Shown: positions 45,250-51,611 of the stretch, in pieces | Position numbering within the stretch: position 1 is the stretch's first letter | Layout: the number at the start of each line of letters is the position of its first letter | Source: Agromyces agglutinans | Lineage (GTDB): Bacteria; Actinomycetota; Actinomycetes; Actinomycetales; Microbacteriaceae | Length of the DNA: 51,611 nt | Reading direction: 5' to 3' | NCBI RefSeq assembly: GCF_009647605.1 | Contig: NZ_WJIF01000014.1 | Location: forward strand, 29,508 to 81,118 | Made by a program: the position numbers and the translations under genes | The notes under the pieces: generated by a model | What the model was told of the DNA's origin: nothing | The model's database searches: none | Seen by the model: only the letters and a program-made list of their open reading frames with translations

Positions 45250-46196
45250 CGATCGCCCGAGGTGCCGAGCAGTTCGGCGACGAGGTCGCCGGCGGCGTCG
45301 GTGAACCGGGCGGCGAGCTCGGCATCCGAGCCCAGCAGCGCGTACCCGCGCGTGAGCGGCAGGCCGCCGATCGGATGCCACGCGAGATCGTAGGCAGCCG
45401 CCTCGACGGGCGTGCACAGCACCAGGTCTCCCTCGGCGATCGCGCGGGCCATCGCCGCCACCTGCGACTCGGCCGTCCGCAGGTTCCCAGCTTCGAGGCC
45501 GGCGTCGTTCCTGAGGCGTTCCAGCGGGGCGCGGACGCTCGGCACGTCGTCCTCGGGCTGGAGCCACAGCAGTCTCCGGCCCGAGCCGCCGCGCCGCGGC
45601 CGGAGTTCGGCGAGGTGGAAGGGACGGCCGCCGGCCTCGGCTCCGGAACGGACGGCCGCGCGGGCTGCGGCCGCCGGTTCGAGCGTGCCTGCTGCTTCCG
45701 GTCGTGACCAGCCGACGCCCAGCGGGCCGGTCCAGGTCGCGCGGTCGGGGCCGACGTGCTGCAGGGCCAGCAGGGCGCGCCCGTCGTCGAGCGATGCGGC
45801 GCGCTCGGATGGCGGGCCCTCGAGGAACTCGATGGTCATGCCCGCCCCGGCTGCCGCGGCGATCACCCGAGCCGCGTTCCGCGGCGCCACTCGCGCCGGC
45901 ACAGCCACCACGACGGGCAGGTCGTGCGCGTCGGCGGCGGCATCCGCGAGCGCCTGCGCCGCGTCGACGAGCCGGATCGCGTTCGGCAGCATCCTCCGGC
46001 CGAAGGGCGTGAGCCGGACGCGACGCGAGGTGCGTTCGAAGAGGCGGGCGCCGAGATGCTGTTCGAGCGCCGCGATCCGCCGGCTCGCGACCGACTGCGT
46101 GAGACCGGCGCCGGTCGCGCCGATGGTGAAGCTGTCGCGTGCGGCGACGGCCACGAAGGCCTCGCAAGCAGCGGTGAGGTCGAGTTGTCGGGGCAC
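45246..46196 (-). CDS. LysR-family transcriptional regulator
   Basis: A 316-residue regulator with an N-terminal winged helix (about 1-65, [47 protein letters not shown]) and a shortened, Ala-rich effector domain. Effector unknown. GTG 46196 lies 7 bases after GATACT (46209-46204), which itself sits inside the palindrome ATGCGA-GTA-TCGCAT, predicting autoregulation. It is divergent from a DsbA-like oxidoreductase gene, the usual LysR layout for a directly controlled neighbour. Its stop and that of uppS share the tetranucleotide CTAG at 45246-45249. Confidence 0.9.
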   Translation of the reverse strand: MPRQLDLTAACEAFVAVAARDSFTIGATGAGLTQSVASRRIAALEQHLGARLFERTSRRVRLTPFGRRMLPNAIRLVDAAQALADAAADAHDLPVVVAVPARVAPRNAARVIAAAAGAGMTIEFLEGPPSERAASLDDGRALLALQHVGPDRATWTGPLGVGWSRPEAAGTLEPAAAARAAVRSGAEAGGRPFHLAELRPRRGGSGRRLLWLQPEDDVPSVRAPLERLRNDAGLEAGNLRTAESQVAAMARAIAEGDLVLCTPVEAAAYDLAWHPIGGLPLTRGYALLGSDAELAARFTDAAGDLVAELLGTSGDR

Positions 46197-46198
46197 GC

Positions 46199-46213
46199 AT
46201 GCGAGTATCGCAT
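46199..46213. promoter_or_regulatory. LysR-gene promoter palindrome (first GCATCGA copy)
   Basis: ATGCGA and TCGCAT with 3-base spacer GTA, spanning the -10-like GATACT of the LysR gene. It continues into GCATCGA at 46210. Binding here would repress lysR. Confidence 0.55.
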
Positions 46214-46322
46214 CGAAACGGCTGGTTCATCGCGGGCAACGCATCGATTCGCGGACGACCGTCGACCCGCGTGCGCGACCGCCGCATCGATCACCCGCCG
46301 TGGGGAATGCGAACGCATCGAT
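46210..46322. repeat. Four GCATCGA repeats in the lysR/dsbA gap
   Basis: GCATCGA occurs at 46210, 46241, 46284 and 46315 (the last three as GCATCGAT). The distances are 31, 43 and 31 bases, so two pairs are each spaced by about three helical turns. They fill the 143-bp divergent gap and are the best candidates for binding sites of the LysR-type protein. Confidence 0.6.
46307..46318. promoter_or_regulatory. Palindrome ATGCG-AA-CGCAT upstream of the DsbA-like gene
   Basis: A perfect dyad with two central bases, overlapping the fourth GCATCGAT copy and ending 21 bases before GTG 46340. It mirrors the palindrome at the LysR promoter. Confidence 0.5.
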
Positions 46323-46339
46323 CCGGCGTTGGACTCGTT

Positions 46340-47002
46340 GTGACTTCCCCCATCAAGATCGACATCTGGTCCGACATCGCCTGCCCGTGGTGCTACATCG
46401 GCAAGCGCCACCTCGAGGCCGGCATCGCCGCCCTCGGCGACGAGGCCCCCGACGTGGAGATCGAGTACCACTCGTTCGAGCTGTCGCCCGACACGCCGCT
46501 CGACTTCGAGGGTTCGACCGTCGAGTACCTCGCGGACCGCAAGGGCATGCCCCTGGAGCGCGTCGAGCAGATGCTCGAGCACGTGACCGGCGTCGCCGCG
46601 AAGGCCGGCCTCGACTACCACTTCGAGAAGGTCGCGCACACGAAGACGCTGAAGGCGCACGAACTGCTGCACTTCGCGAAGGCGCGCGGCATGCAGCTCG
46701 AGCTCAAGGAGCGGCTGCTGAAGGCCTACTTCGTCGAGGGCGGTCGGGTGAACCGCATCGACGAGCTCATCGGCTACGCCGAGGAGGTCGGCCTCGACGG
46801 CGACGCCGCGCGCGAGGCCCTCGAGTCGGGGCGGTACGCAGCCGACGTGCAGGCCGACATCGCGCAGGCCGGCGCCTACGGCATCAACGGCGTCCCGTTC
46901 TTCGTCATCGATGGCAAGTACGGCATCTCCGGTGCGCAGCCCGCCGAGGTCTTCTCGCAGGCGATCGCGCAGGTCGCCGGCGAGCAGGGCGCGGCGGCGT
47001 GA
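46340..47002 (+). CDS. DsbA-family (FrnE-like) thiol oxidoreductase
   Basis: A cytoplasmic thioredoxin-fold protein of the FrnE branch, likely a disulfide isomerase or oxidoreductase. It begins TSPIKIDIWSDIACPWCYIGKRHLE with active site CPWC at about residues 15-18. A helical insertion follows (about 50-160). The second fold half has GINGVPFFVIDGKYGISGAQ with the cis-proline of GVPFF. No signal peptide is present, so it acts in the cytoplasm. GTG 46340 gives 220 residues. Upstream LysR-type repeats imply regulated expression, perhaps by redox stress. Its stop overlaps the start of a 55-codon gene (GTGA). Confidence 0.93.
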   Translation: MTSPIKIDIWSDIACPWCYIGKRHLEAGIAALGDEAPDVEIEYHSFELSPDTPLDFEGSTVEYLADRKGMPLERVEQMLEHVTGVAAKAGLDYHFEKVAHTKTLKAHELLHFAKARGMQLELKERLLKAYFVEGGRVNRIDELIGYAEEVGLDGDAAREALESGRYAADVQADIAQAGAYGINGVPFFVIDGKYGISGAQPAEVFSQAIAQVAGEQGAAA

Positions 47003-47166
47003 GCGACGTGGATGCCTCGCCGTCGGTGACGGTGGGCGACGCGTCGGCGGATGCCGCTCCGCGCGCGCCGTTCGCGATGATCTCGGGCGACCCCGCCGCC
47101 ATGGTGTGCGAGGGCGACGTCTGCTTCATCCCCGCGGCGGACTCGTCGCCTACTCGGGCTCGCTGA
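46999..47166 (+). CDS. Small Cys-containing protein coupled to the DsbA-like gene
   Basis: A 55-codon gene that starts at GTG 46999 in the stop of the DsbA-like gene. It is not a recognised family. About 49 of 55 third positions are G or C, matching the genes around it. The C-terminal half holds MISGDPAAMVCEGDVCFIPAAD, with two cysteines spaced C-x4-C, which suggests a redox-active or metal-binding pair. The N-terminal half is Ala/Ser/Asp-rich and probably disordered. The last 17 bases overlap the 3' end of the convergent YbaK gene. Coupling to a thiol oxidoreductase suggests a partner or substrate role, which is inference. Confidence 0.65.
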   Translation: MSDVDASPSVTVGDASADAAPRAPFAMISGDPAAMVCEGDVCFIPAADSSPTRAR

Positions 47167-47632
47167 TGTCGGCGACGGTCGCGTCGTAGGCGGCGATGAG
47201 GGCGTCGGCATCGACGAACAGGCTGCGGCCGTGTTCGCCGGCGCCCATCGAGACCCGCCGGCCGGCGATCGACTCGTCGGCGATCACCGGCCACGCGGTG
47301 GTCGAGCCGAGGGGCGTGATGGTGCCGCGCTCGTAGCCCGTGGCCGCGAGCGCGAGCGAGGCATCCGGAAGTTGCAGCTTGTTGACGCCGAGCAGCGCGC
47401 GCAGCTTGGGCCAGCTGATCTTGCGGCCGCCGGGCACCAGGGCGAACACGTAGGTGTCGTCGCTGCGCTTGACCACGAGCGACTTCACGATGTCGCCGGG
47501 CGTGATGCCGAGCAGTTCGGCGGCCTCCTCGAGGCTGCGCGCCGCCGGCCGCTCGATCACCTCGATGTCGAGGCCGCGCGCCGCGGCATCCGCTCGCACC
47601 CGCTCGCCGCCCGTGGGCGCTGCATCCGTCAT
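47150..47632 (-). CDS. ybaK: YbaK/EbsC-family Cys-tRNA(Pro) deacylase
   Basis: A trans-editing enzyme that removes mischarged cysteine from tRNA-Pro. The 160 residues show the YbaK fold: AAELLGITPGDIVKSLVVKRSDDTYVFALVPGGRKISWPKLRALLG (with the catalytic-lysine block IVKSLV), then ATGYERGTITPLGS and a closing GEHGRSLFVDADALIAAYDATVADI. ATG 47632 is chosen because GGAGG lies 5 bases upstream. A GTG at 47644 would place that site inside the gene. Its 3' end overlaps the small Cys protein gene by 17 bases. Confidence 0.92.
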   Translation of the reverse strand: MTDAAPTGGERVRADAAARGLDIEVIERPAARSLEEAAELLGITPGDIVKSLVVKRSDDTYVFALVPGGRKISWPKLRALLGVNKLQLPDASLALAATGYERGTITPLGSTTAWPVIADESIAGRRVSMGAGEHGRSLFVDADALIAAYDATVADISEPE

Positions 47633-47710
47633 CTGGTCCTCCACCGTGCGCGTTTCCCGAATCCTATGCCGGGCTCTCGCGCCCTCGCCCGACCACCCCG
47701 GGAAGTCTGG

Positions 47711-47716
47711 GAGAAT
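47711..47716 (+). promoter_or_regulatory. -10-like hexamer GAGAAT for dusB
   Basis: GAGAAT within TGGGAGAATCG ends 8 bases before ATG 47725. It is the third copy of the motif also seen before lepA and recO. Confidence 0.5.
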
Positions 47717-47724
47717 CGAACACG

Positions 47725-48897
47725 ATGTCCACTCCCACCAGCGTCACGACCGGCCCGCTCCGGATCGGCAGCCTCGAACTCGACGTGCCCGTCGTGCTCG
47801 CGCCGATGGCGGGCATCACGAACACGGCGTTCCGCCGGCTCTGCCGCGAGTTCGGCGCCGGGCTCTACGTCAGCGAGATGATCACGAGCCGCGCCCTCGT
47901 CGAGCGCACGCCCGAGTCGATGCGGCTGATCACGCACCACGAGTCCGAGACCCCGCGGTCGATCCAGCTCTACGGCGTCGATCCGAAGACCGTCTCCGAG
48001 GCGGTCACCATGCTGGTCGCCGAAGACCGCGCCGACCACATCGACCTGAATTTCGGATGCCCCGTGCCCAAGGTCACGCGCAAGGGCGGCGGTGCGGCCC
48101 TGCCGTGGAAGAGCGGGCTGTTCCGCGACATCGTCGAGGGCGCCGTGCGGGCCGCGGGCGACCTCCCGTTGACCATCAAGATGCGCAAGGGCATCGACGC
48201 CGACCACCTCACCTACCTCGAGGCCGGCCGCATCGCCGAGGGCGCGGGCGTCGCATCGATCGCGCTGCACGCGCGCACCGCCTCGGAGTTCTACTCGGGC
48301 CAGGCCGACTGGTCGGCCATCACGAAGCTGAAAGAGACCGTGACCGGCGTGCCGGTGCTCGGCAACGGCGACATCTGGTCGGCCGACGATGCGCTGCGCA
48401 TGGTCGCAGAGACCGGGTGCGACGGCGTGGTCGTCGGGCGCGGATGCCTCGGTCGCCCCTGGCTCTTCGGCGACCTCGCGGCCGGGTTCCGCGGCGAGCT
48501 CGCCGCGGGCACGGCGACGACATTCCAGCCGTCGCTCGGCCAGGTCGCGCAGACGTTCCGCCGGCACGCCGAGCTGCTCACCGAGTTCTTCGACAGTGAA
48601 GAGCGCGGGTGCCGTGACATCCGCAAGCACGTCGCGTGGTACTTCAAGGGCTACCCGGTGGGCGGCGAACTGCGTGCACGCCTCGCGACCGTCGAGTCGC
48701 TCGAGCAGCTCGACGAGCTGCTCGGCACCCTCGACTGGTCGATGCCGTATCCCGGCGAGGGCGCCGAGGGGCCCCGCGGCCGCGCCGGCACCCCGAAGAA
48801 CCCCGCCCTCCCCGACGGCTGGCTCGACTCGCAGGAGCTCGCCGGCCACGACCGCGTCACCCTCGTCGACGCCGAGCTCGACACGAGCGGCGGCTGA
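47725..48897 (+). CDS. dusB: tRNA-dihydrouridine synthase (DusB-like)
   Basis: An FMN enzyme that reduces uridines in the tRNA D-loop. The 390 residues contain the family blocks VLAPMAGITNTAFRRLCREFGAGLYVSEM (about 29-57), HIDLNFGCPVPKVTRKGGGAALP with catalytic cysteine in NFGCP, LTIKMRKGID, IALHARTASEFYSGQADW, GNGDIWSADDALRM and GCDGVVVGRGCLGRPWLF. A C-terminal tRNA-recognition helical domain follows. The ATG follows the GAGAAT hexamer without a Shine-Dalgarno. dgt begins four bases after its stop, so the two are cotranscribed. Confidence 0.95.
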   Translation: MSTPTSVTTGPLRIGSLELDVPVVLAPMAGITNTAFRRLCREFGAGLYVSEMITSRALVERTPESMRLITHHESETPRSIQLYGVDPKTVSEAVTMLVAEDRADHIDLNFGCPVPKVTRKGGGAALPWKSGLFRDIVEGAVRAAGDLPLTIKMRKGIDADHLTYLEAGRIAEGAGVASIALHARTASEFYSGQADWSAITKLKETVTGVPVLGNGDIWSADDALRMVAETGCDGVVVGRGCLGRPWLFGDLAAGFRGELAAGTATTFQPSLGQVAQTFRRHAELLTEFFDSEERGCRDIRKHVAWYFKGYPVGGELRARLATVESLEQLDELLGTLDWSMPYPGEGAEGPRGRAGTPKNPALPDGWLDSQELAGHDRVTLVDAELDTSGG

Positions 48898-48901
48898 CCC
48901 G

Positions 48902-50161
48902 GTGCGCGAACGACGACTCTTCGGCGGATACGACGACGCCGACGTCGAACGGATGCTGCCCGAGCAGCACTCCTCGCGGCGCAGCGACTTCGCGCGCGAC
49001 CGCGCGCGGCTGCTGCACTCGAGCGCGTTGCGACGGCTCGCCGCCAAGACGCAGGTGCTGAGCCCCACCGCGGGCCTCGACTTCGCGCGCAACCGGCTCA
49101 CGCACTCGCTCGAGGTCGCCCAGATCGGGCGCGAGCTCGCCGCCAACCTCGCACTCGATCCCGACGTGGTCGACACGGCCTGCCTGGCCCACGACCTCGG
49201 GCACCCGCCCTTCGGGCACAACGGCGAGAAGGCGCTCAACGCCTGGGCGGCCGACATCGGCGGCTTCGAGGGCAACGCGCAGACCCTGCGCATCCTCACC
49301 CGCCTCGAGCCCAAGGTGTTCGGCGACGACGACCGCAGCTACGGGCTGAACCTCACGCGGGCGAGCCTCGACGCGAGCTGCAAGTACCCCTGGCCTGAAG
49401 AGCAGGGCGTCGCCGACCCGTCGGGCCGGCAGAAGTTCGGGTTCTACGCCGACGACGTCGCCGCCTTCCGGTGGCTGCGTGCGGGCGCACCCGCGCGGCG
49501 CCTGTGCATCGAGGCGCAGGTGATGGATCTCTCCGACGACATCGCCTACTCGGTGCACGACTTCGAGGACGCGATCGTCAACGGCTACATCGACGTCGAG
49601 GTGCTCGGCGCCCGGGTCGACCACGACGACCTCGTCGCCTCGATGTCGGAGTGGATCGGAGGCTCGATCTCTCGCGACGAGCTCACGGCGGCCTTCGACC
49701 GGCTCGACTCGCTCGACGTCTGGCTCGAGTCATGGAGCGGCAGCCGCCGCGACCACGCCCGGCTGAAGAACCTCACGAGCCAGCTCATCGGAAGGTTCGC
49801 GCACGCCGCGACCGATGCGACGAGGGCGGCCTTCCCGCTCGCGAGCCTGATCCGCTTCGACGCCGACGTGGTCGTGCCGCGCGCGATCCAGGCCGAGATC
49901 GCGGTGCTGAAGGGCATCGTGGCGACGTTCGTGATGTCGCGCAACACGCGCCAGCCGATCTACGCGCAGCAGCGGAGCATCCTCACCGGGCTCGCCGACG
50001 TGCTGCTCGCGGGCGGCGACCGGCACCTCGATCCCGGCTTCGCCGACGACTGGCGCGAGGCCGGCGACGACCGCGCCCGCAAGCGCGTCGTCGTCGACCA
50101 GGTTCAGAGCCTGACCGACCAGTCGGCGCTCGCGTGGTACGAACGCCTGGTGCAGCGGTGA
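48902..50161 (+). CDS. dgt: Deoxyguanosinetriphosphate triphosphohydrolase-like protein
   Basis: An HD-domain dNTP triphosphohydrolase, which lowers dNTP pools and leaves tripolyphosphate. The 419 residues start RERRLFGGYDDADVERMLPE. The HD motifs are NRLTHSLEVAQIGREL and ACLAHDLGHPPFGHNGEKAL, with a third metal ligand in MDLSDDIAYSVHDFEDA. EGNAQTLRILTRLEPK is the conserved allosteric/helix block. GTG 48902 lies 4 bases after dusB. dusB-dgt-dnaG is the standard actinobacterial order. NTP specificity cannot be told from sequence. Confidence 0.93.
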   Translation: MRERRLFGGYDDADVERMLPEQHSSRRSDFARDRARLLHSSALRRLAAKTQVLSPTAGLDFARNRLTHSLEVAQIGRELAANLALDPDVVDTACLAHDLGHPPFGHNGEKALNAWAADIGGFEGNAQTLRILTRLEPKVFGDDDRSYGLNLTRASLDASCKYPWPEEQGVADPSGRQKFGFYADDVAAFRWLRAGAPARRLCIEAQVMDLSDDIAYSVHDFEDAIVNGYIDVEVLGARVDHDDLVASMSEWIGGSISRDELTAAFDRLDSLDVWLESWSGSRRDHARLKNLTSQLIGRFAHAATDATRAAFPLASLIRFDADVVVPRAIQAEIAVLKGIVATFVMSRNTRQPIYAQQRSILTGLADVLLAGGDRHLDPGFADDWREAGDDRARKRVVVDQVQSLTDQSALAWYERLVQR

Positions 50162-50189
50162 CCCCCGCCGGGCCACGCCGTTCCCGGCC

Positions 50190-50195
50190 TAGGAT
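50190..50195 (+). promoter_or_regulatory. -10-like hexamer TAGGAT for dnaG
   Basis: TAGGAT ends 6 bases before ATG 50202, the same geometry as the other leaderless candidates. Confidence 0.5.
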
Positions 50196-50201
50196 GTGAC
50201 C

Positions 50202-51611
50202 ATGGCGGGCCGAATTCGACAGAGCGATGTCGAAGAGGTGAAAGCCCGCACGAACATCGCCGACATCGTGGGCGAGCACGTCACCCTGAAGTCGGCGGGC
50301 GTCGGATCGTTGAAGGGCCTGTGCCCCTTCCACGACGAGCGGAGCCCGAGCTTCCACGTGCGACCGCAGCTCGGCTACTACCACTGCTTCGGCTGTGGCG
50401 AGTCGGGCGATGTCTACACGTTCCTGCAGCGCATGGACCACGTGACCTTCAGCGAGGCCGTCGAACGCCTGGCCGGGCGCCTCGGGTTCGAGCTCCACTA
50501 CGAAGACGGCGGCCCCGCGCAAGACCACGGCAACCGCGCTCGGCTGCTCGCGGCGAACGCGGCTGCGGCGGAGTTCTTCGTCGAACAGTTGGTCTCGCCC
50601 GAGGCCGAGGTCGGGCGCCGGTTCCTCGGCGAGCGCGGCTTCGACGCCGAGGCGGCGAAGGCGTTCGGCGTCGGGTTCGCGCCCAAGAGCTGGGATCGTC
50701 TGACGAACCACCTGAAGTCGCGCGGCTACTCCACTGAAGAGCTCGCGGCTGCCGGGCTCGTCTCGCAGGGCGATCGGGGGGTGTACGACCGGTTCCGGGG
50801 GCGACTCGTGTGGCCGATCCGCGATGTCACGGGCCAGACCGTCGGCTTCGGCGCACGGCGCCTGCTCGACGACGACAACGGCCCGAAGTACCTGAACACC
50901 CCCGAGACCGCGGTGTACCGCAAGGCGCAGGTGCTCTACGGCCTCGACCTCGCCAAGCGCGACATCTCGCGCACACGCCGCGTCGTCGTGGTCGAGGGCT
51001 ACACCGACGTCATGGCGTGCCACCTCGCGGGCATCACGACCGCGATCGCGACCTGCGGCACCGCGTTCGGCGTCGAGCACATCCGGGTGCTGCGCCGCGT
51101 GCTCGGCGACGACTCCGGCGGCGGCGAGGTCATCTTCACGTTCGACGGCGACGCGGCCGGCCAGCAGGCGGCCATGCGCGCGTTCGCCGAGGAGCAGCGC
51201 TTCACCGCGCAGACCTACGTCGCCGTCGCACCCGACGGGCTCGACCCGTGCGACCTGCGGCTCGCCCGCGGCGACCACGCCGTGCGGGCGCTCATCGACC
51301 AGAAGACGCCGCTGTTCGAGTTCGTGATCCGCCACACGCTCTCACGGTTCGACCTCGAGTCGGTCGAGGGCCGCGTCGGCGCGCTTCGCGCGGCAGCACC
51401 GGTCATCGCCGACATCCGCGATCGGTCGCTGCGTCCCGGCTACACCCGCGAGCTCGCGCGCATGCTGGGCCTCGAGCTCGGTGAGGTCGAACGCGCGGTG
51501 CGCGGCGCGGGCACGCGCGGCCGCGACGAGGGTCGAGGCGGCGGCGAGGCATCCGGCCGCGCCGGTGGCGGAGGCGCACGTGACGGCGGCGGGCCCGGCG
51601 GCGGGCGACCC
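50202..51611 (+). CDS. dnaG: DNA primase DnaG (5' part, runs off the window)
   Basis: Synthesises RNA primers at the replication fork. The visible 470 codons have no stop. The CHC2 zinc domain uses C41, H44, C62 and C65 ([26 protein letters not shown]). The catalytic core holds [19 protein letters not shown] and the Toprim motifs with E265 ([15 protein letters not shown]) and D315/D317 ([13 protein letters not shown]). From about residue 440 the sequence turns into a Gly/Arg-rich low-complexity linker ([12 protein letters not shown]...), probably joining the core to the helicase-binding C-terminal domain, which lies beyond the window. Bacterial primases are about 600-650 residues, so roughly a quarter is missing. 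Confidence 0.97.
   Translation, partial: MAGRIRQSDVEEVKARTNIADIVGEHVTLKSAGVGSLKGLCPFHDERSPSFHVRPQLGYYHCFGCGESGDVYTFLQRMDHVTFSEAVERLAGRLGFELHYEDGGPAQDHGNRARLLAANAAAAEFFVEQLVSPEAEVGRRFLGERGFDAEAAKAFGVGFAPKSWDRLTNHLKSRGYSTEELAAAGLVSQGDRGVYDRFRGRLVWPIRDVTGQTVGFGARRLLDDDNGPKYLNTPETAVYRKAQVLYGLDLAKRDISRTRRVVVVEGYTDVMACHLAGITTAIATCGTAFGVEHIRVLRRVLGDDSGGGEVIFTFDGDAAGQQAAMRAFAEEQRFTAQTYVAVAPDGLDPCDLRLARGDHAVRALIDQKTPLFEFVIRHTLSRFDLESVEGRVGALRAAAPVIADIRDRSLRPGYTRELARMLGLELGEVERAVRGAGTRGRDEGRGGGEASGRAGGGGARDGGGPGGGRP

Overview
The window is chromosomal DNA of a very GC-rich actinobacterium. Codon third positions are almost always G or C, GTG starts are common, and the gene order (nrdR; cydABDC; comEA-comEC-holA / rpsT / lepA-hemW-hrcA-dnaJ-rsmE-phoH-ybeY-corC-era; leuA-recO-uppS-dusB-dgt-dnaG) is the conserved order of this phylum. 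Protein style and gene order suggest Microbacteriaceae (Agromyces/Microbacterium-like). The genus is an inference. I see no insertion sequence, prophage, CRISPR array, rRNA or tRNA, and no gene-free stretch longer than about 210 bases. The longest gap, 40903-41110, is filled by a terminator and the leuA leader.

Layout. 1-2750: nrdR and pyrD, then a convergent App1-like phosphatase. 2856-6764: a TetR regulator and a four-gene osmoprotectant ABC importer. 6789-8855 (minus): a DedA protein, and a BlaI repressor with its M56 membrane protease. 8957-14763: the divergent cydABDC operon (cytochrome bd oxidase and its assembly exporter). 14784-18886: pabB and leuS. 19042-23263: comEA-comEC-holA. 23332-24522 (minus): rpsT and an alpha/beta hydrolase. 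24680-28455: lepA, a DUF1990 gene and hemW. 28448-29405 (minus): two DUF4870 membrane proteins. 29596-36717: the heat-shock pair hrcA-dnaJ, followed by an RNA/ribosome-maturation run (rsmE, HIT, phoH, ybeY, corC-like, era). 36799-40902: a NarL-type two-component system and an ABC transporter of the FtsX type. 40995-42886: leuA with a leader peptide. 42902-45249: a TRIC-family channel (minus), recO and uppS. 45246-47632: a LysR regulator, a divergent DsbA-like oxidoreductase, a 55-residue small protein and a YbaK deacylase. 47725 to the end: dusB, dgt and the 5' part of dnaG.

Most genes are housekeeping, so the interest lies in control sequences. (1) Two tandem 21-bp dyads between blaI and cydA suggest that a BlaI/M56 pair controls cytochrome bd oxidase. 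(2) leuA is preceded by a 14-residue leader peptide with four consecutive leucine codons and a 10-bp hairpin over its end. (3) At least fourteen genes carry a -10-like hexamer only 6-9 bases before the start codon with no Shine-Dalgarno, which indicates widespread leaderless transcription and corrects one start codon (DedA). (4) The lysR/dsbA gap holds four GCATCGA repeats in two 31-bp-spaced pairs, two of them in palindromes. (5) A translationally coupled 55-codon gene follows the DsbA gene. A textbook CIRCE element precedes hrcA, and three perfect 11-17 bp hairpins mark transcript ends.
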